Origin: Caldilineae bacterium
GTDB taxonomy: Bacteria > Chloroflexota > Anaerolineae > J102
Length of the DNA stretch: 7,875 bases
NCBI GenBank assembly: GCA_011192085.1
Contig: DUEQ01000420.1
Coordinates: forward strand, 1-7,875
Reading direction: 5' to 3'
The position numbers and the translations under genes are program-made. Position 1 is the stretch's first letter. Each line of letters starts with the position of its first letter. The notes beneath the pieces are model-generated. The model was given only the letters and a program-made list of their open reading frames with translations. It was not told the origin of the DNA and made no database searches. Positions 6,568-7,875 of this stretch are shown one piece after another.

Positions 6568-6606
6568 ACAAACAAAGGCCCAACGCCCGGCATCGGACGT
6601 TGGGCC
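6568..6606 (-). terminator. intrinsic terminator/attenuator after livK
   Basis: Starting 17 bases after the livK TAA, the transcribed strand has GGCCCAACG and its perfect complement CGTTGGGCC. Inside the stem a one-base mismatch is followed by three more pairs and a four-base loop. The stem is followed at once by TTTGTTTGT, a U-rich tail. This has the form of a Rho-independent terminator, probably partial, as it separates a binding-protein gene from its own permease genes. A nine-base direct repeat CCGGCATCG (6587-6595 and 6605-6613) overlaps the hairpin. Confidence 0.85.
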
Positions 6607-6623
6607 GGCATCGCTATCGAGGC

Positions 6624-7817
6624 TTATCCTTCCGGACAGACCTGCTTGTAGAATTCGAACTCGCCCTGGTCGTTGATCTTCACGATCACGGCGCATTTAA
6701 TGGGATCGCCCTGTTCGTTGAAGCTCATCTTGCCAGTGATGCCGTCGAACTCCTTGATGTTGGCCATGGCGTCCCGCACACACTGACGATCCTTCTCGAT
6801 ATCGCCCGTGATCTTACCGCAGTCCTGAATGGCCTTCTTCACAATGTGCATCGCGTCCCAGGTCAGCGCGCCCACGTCATCGGGCACGTACCCGTACTTC
6901 TCGTTATAGCGATCGATGAACTCCTTGGTCGCGCCCTTGGCGCCCTTGGCAACATAATGGGTGCTGAAGAAATTGCCATAGCAGGGCTCGCCGCACAGCT
7001 TAGTCAGCTCGGCGGAACCCCAGCTATCGGACCCGAGGATGGGTTTATCCCAGCCCAACTGCCGGGCCTGAGGCACAATGAGGGCCACTTCGTTGTAATA
7101 CTGAGGCAGGAACAGCACATCCGCGCCCGAATTCTTGATCTTGGTGAGCTGGGCGCTGAAATCGGTGTCCTTGGTGGTGAAGCTCTCGAACGCCACGACA
7201 GAACCCGGACCGTGAATCTCCTCCCAGGCCTGCTTGAAATACTCCGCTAGCCCTTTAGGATAGTCGCTGGCCACGTCGTAGAGCACCGCAGCCTTCTCTG
7301 CGCCAAACTCCTCGGTGGCGAACTTGGCCAGCACGGGGCCCTGGAAGGGATCCAGGAAGGGCGTGCGGAAGACCCAGGGGCGGTCTTTGGTCGTGTTGGG
7401 ATTGGTGGACCAGGGGCTGATCATGGGCGTCTTCAGATCATTGGCGACGCCGCCCGCGGGCACAGCCTGTTTGGATGACTGCGGTCCCACGATGACCAAC
7501 ACCTCATCCTGGGTGATGAGCTTCGTATTCGCTTTGGTCGCGGACTCCGCCTTGGATTCATTATCCTCAATCACCAACTCCACCTTGTACTTCTTCCCGC
7601 CAACCTCCAGCTCCGGATTGTCCTCCAGCCACATTTCCGCCGCATACTTCGTCCCTTCACCCACCTTGGGAATGTCGCCGGTCAGCGGCGCATTGATACC
7701 GATCTTGATGGTTCCCGCCGTTCCGCCTTCTCCGCCGCCAGTTGGCGCAGCGCAAGCGACAAGCACGGCCCCCATCACGAAGACGAGAATGAGAATAAAA
7801 AAGGTGCGCTTCGACAT
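6624..7817 (-). CDS. livK: branched-chain amino acid ABC transporter substrate-binding lipoprotein
   Basis: A 397-residue periplasmic-binding-protein type I (Leu/Ile/Val family) lipoprotein. The signal peptide has the basic start MSKR, a hydrophobic core (6-20) and the lipobox L-V-A-C with C22 as the lipidated residue. A Gly-rich linker (GGGEGG, 27-32) tethers the fold to the membrane. The mature domain begins IKIGINAPLTGDIPKVGE (37-54). Family landmarks are the ligand-site loop VGPQSSKQAVPA (110-121), MISPWSTNP (132-140), VLYDVASDYPKGLAEYF (178-194), and GADVLFLPQYYNEVA (231-245). Six further cysteines (275, 279, 333, 346, 375, 394) all lie in the C-terminal part and may form disulfides. AAAGGAGG lies six bases before the ATG. 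A polar amino acid, branched-chain amino acids or another small amide could be the ligand; the sequence alone does not decide. Only 58 bases of upstream region are visible and I see no convincing promoter. Confidence 0.95.
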   Translation of the reverse strand: MSKRTFFILILVFVMGAVLVACAAPTGGGEGGTAGTIKIGINAPLTGDIPKVGEGTKYAAEMWLEDNPELEVGGKKYKVELVIEDNESKAESATKANTKLITQDEVLVIVGPQSSKQAVPAGGVANDLKTPMISPWSTNPNTTKDRPWVFRTPFLDPFQGPVLAKFATEEFGAEKAAVLYDVASDYPKGLAEYFKQAWEEIHGPGSVVAFESFTTKDTDFSAQLTKIKNSGADVLFLPQYYNEVALIVPQARQLGWDKPILGSDSWGSAELTKLCGEPCYGNFFSTHYVAKGAKGATKEFIDRYNEKYGYVPDDVGALTWDAMHIVKKAIQDCGKITGDIEKDRQCVRDAMANIKEFDGITGKMSFNEQGDPIKCAVIVKINDQGEFEFYKQVCPEG

Positions 7818-7875
7818 GTCTCTCCTCCTTTCGAGATAAGAAATGGGATGAGTGAGCTAAGAGTCTTCAACACGC

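Noticed and set aside
6093..7250. Long plus-strand open frame opposite livH and livK
   Set aside because: It is antisense to two unmistakable Liv genes and spans their spacer. The composition (His, Arg, Gln, Asp rich, no motif) is that of a shadow frame in GC-rich DNA.

Overview
The window is a GC-rich (roughly 60% by eye) bacterial segment. It is dominated by a complete five-gene ABC transporter cassette of the hydrophobic / branched-chain amino acid (HAAT, Liv) family. All five genes lie on the minus strand, so in transcription order they are livK (lipoprotein binding protein), livH and livM (permeases), livG and livF (ATPases). Several features point to a member of the Chloroflexota as the most likely host: a lipobox plus Gly-rich linker on LivK, a long N-terminal LivM extension, a DUF2905 membrane protein, a pteridine-reductase-type SDR, and degenerate heptanucleotide repeats in the spacers. 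This is an inference from general character and not a database result; a Gram-positive host is possible.

Layout, following transcription from right to left. livK (7817-6624) is preceded by a strong Shine-Dalgarno (SD) sequence. It is followed after 17 nt by a hairpin with a U-rich tail (6606-6568) that looks like a terminator or attenuator. A short spacer with ACRTCRC heptads leads to livH (6488-5547). livM, livG and livF then follow with tiny or overlapping junctions, each with a clear SD. A 159-nt spacer (2548-2706) carries GCAGGTG-like heptads and a long imperfect hairpin. Next come alr (alanine racemase, 2547-1411) and a 74-residue DUF2905 membrane protein (1367-1143), both still on the minus strand. 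A small plus-strand hypothetical gene (769-1053) lies in between. The last complete gene is a minus-strand SDR of the PTR1/FolM pteridine reductase type (751-17), and the next gene of its operon may begin at the window edge.

Functionally, LivK would capture an amino acid outside the membrane and deliver it to LivH/LivM, with transport driven by LivG/LivF. The terminator after livK would make binding protein more abundant than the membrane parts. Alanine racemase supplies D-alanine for peptidoglycan; its placement behind the transporter may be loose. The SDR would act in pterin/folate metabolism. No mobile element, CRISPR array, RNA gene or clearly new system is visible. The more interesting points are the spacer repeats, the cysteine-rich LivK, the LivM extension, and the contrast between strong SDs on the liv genes and their absence on the others.
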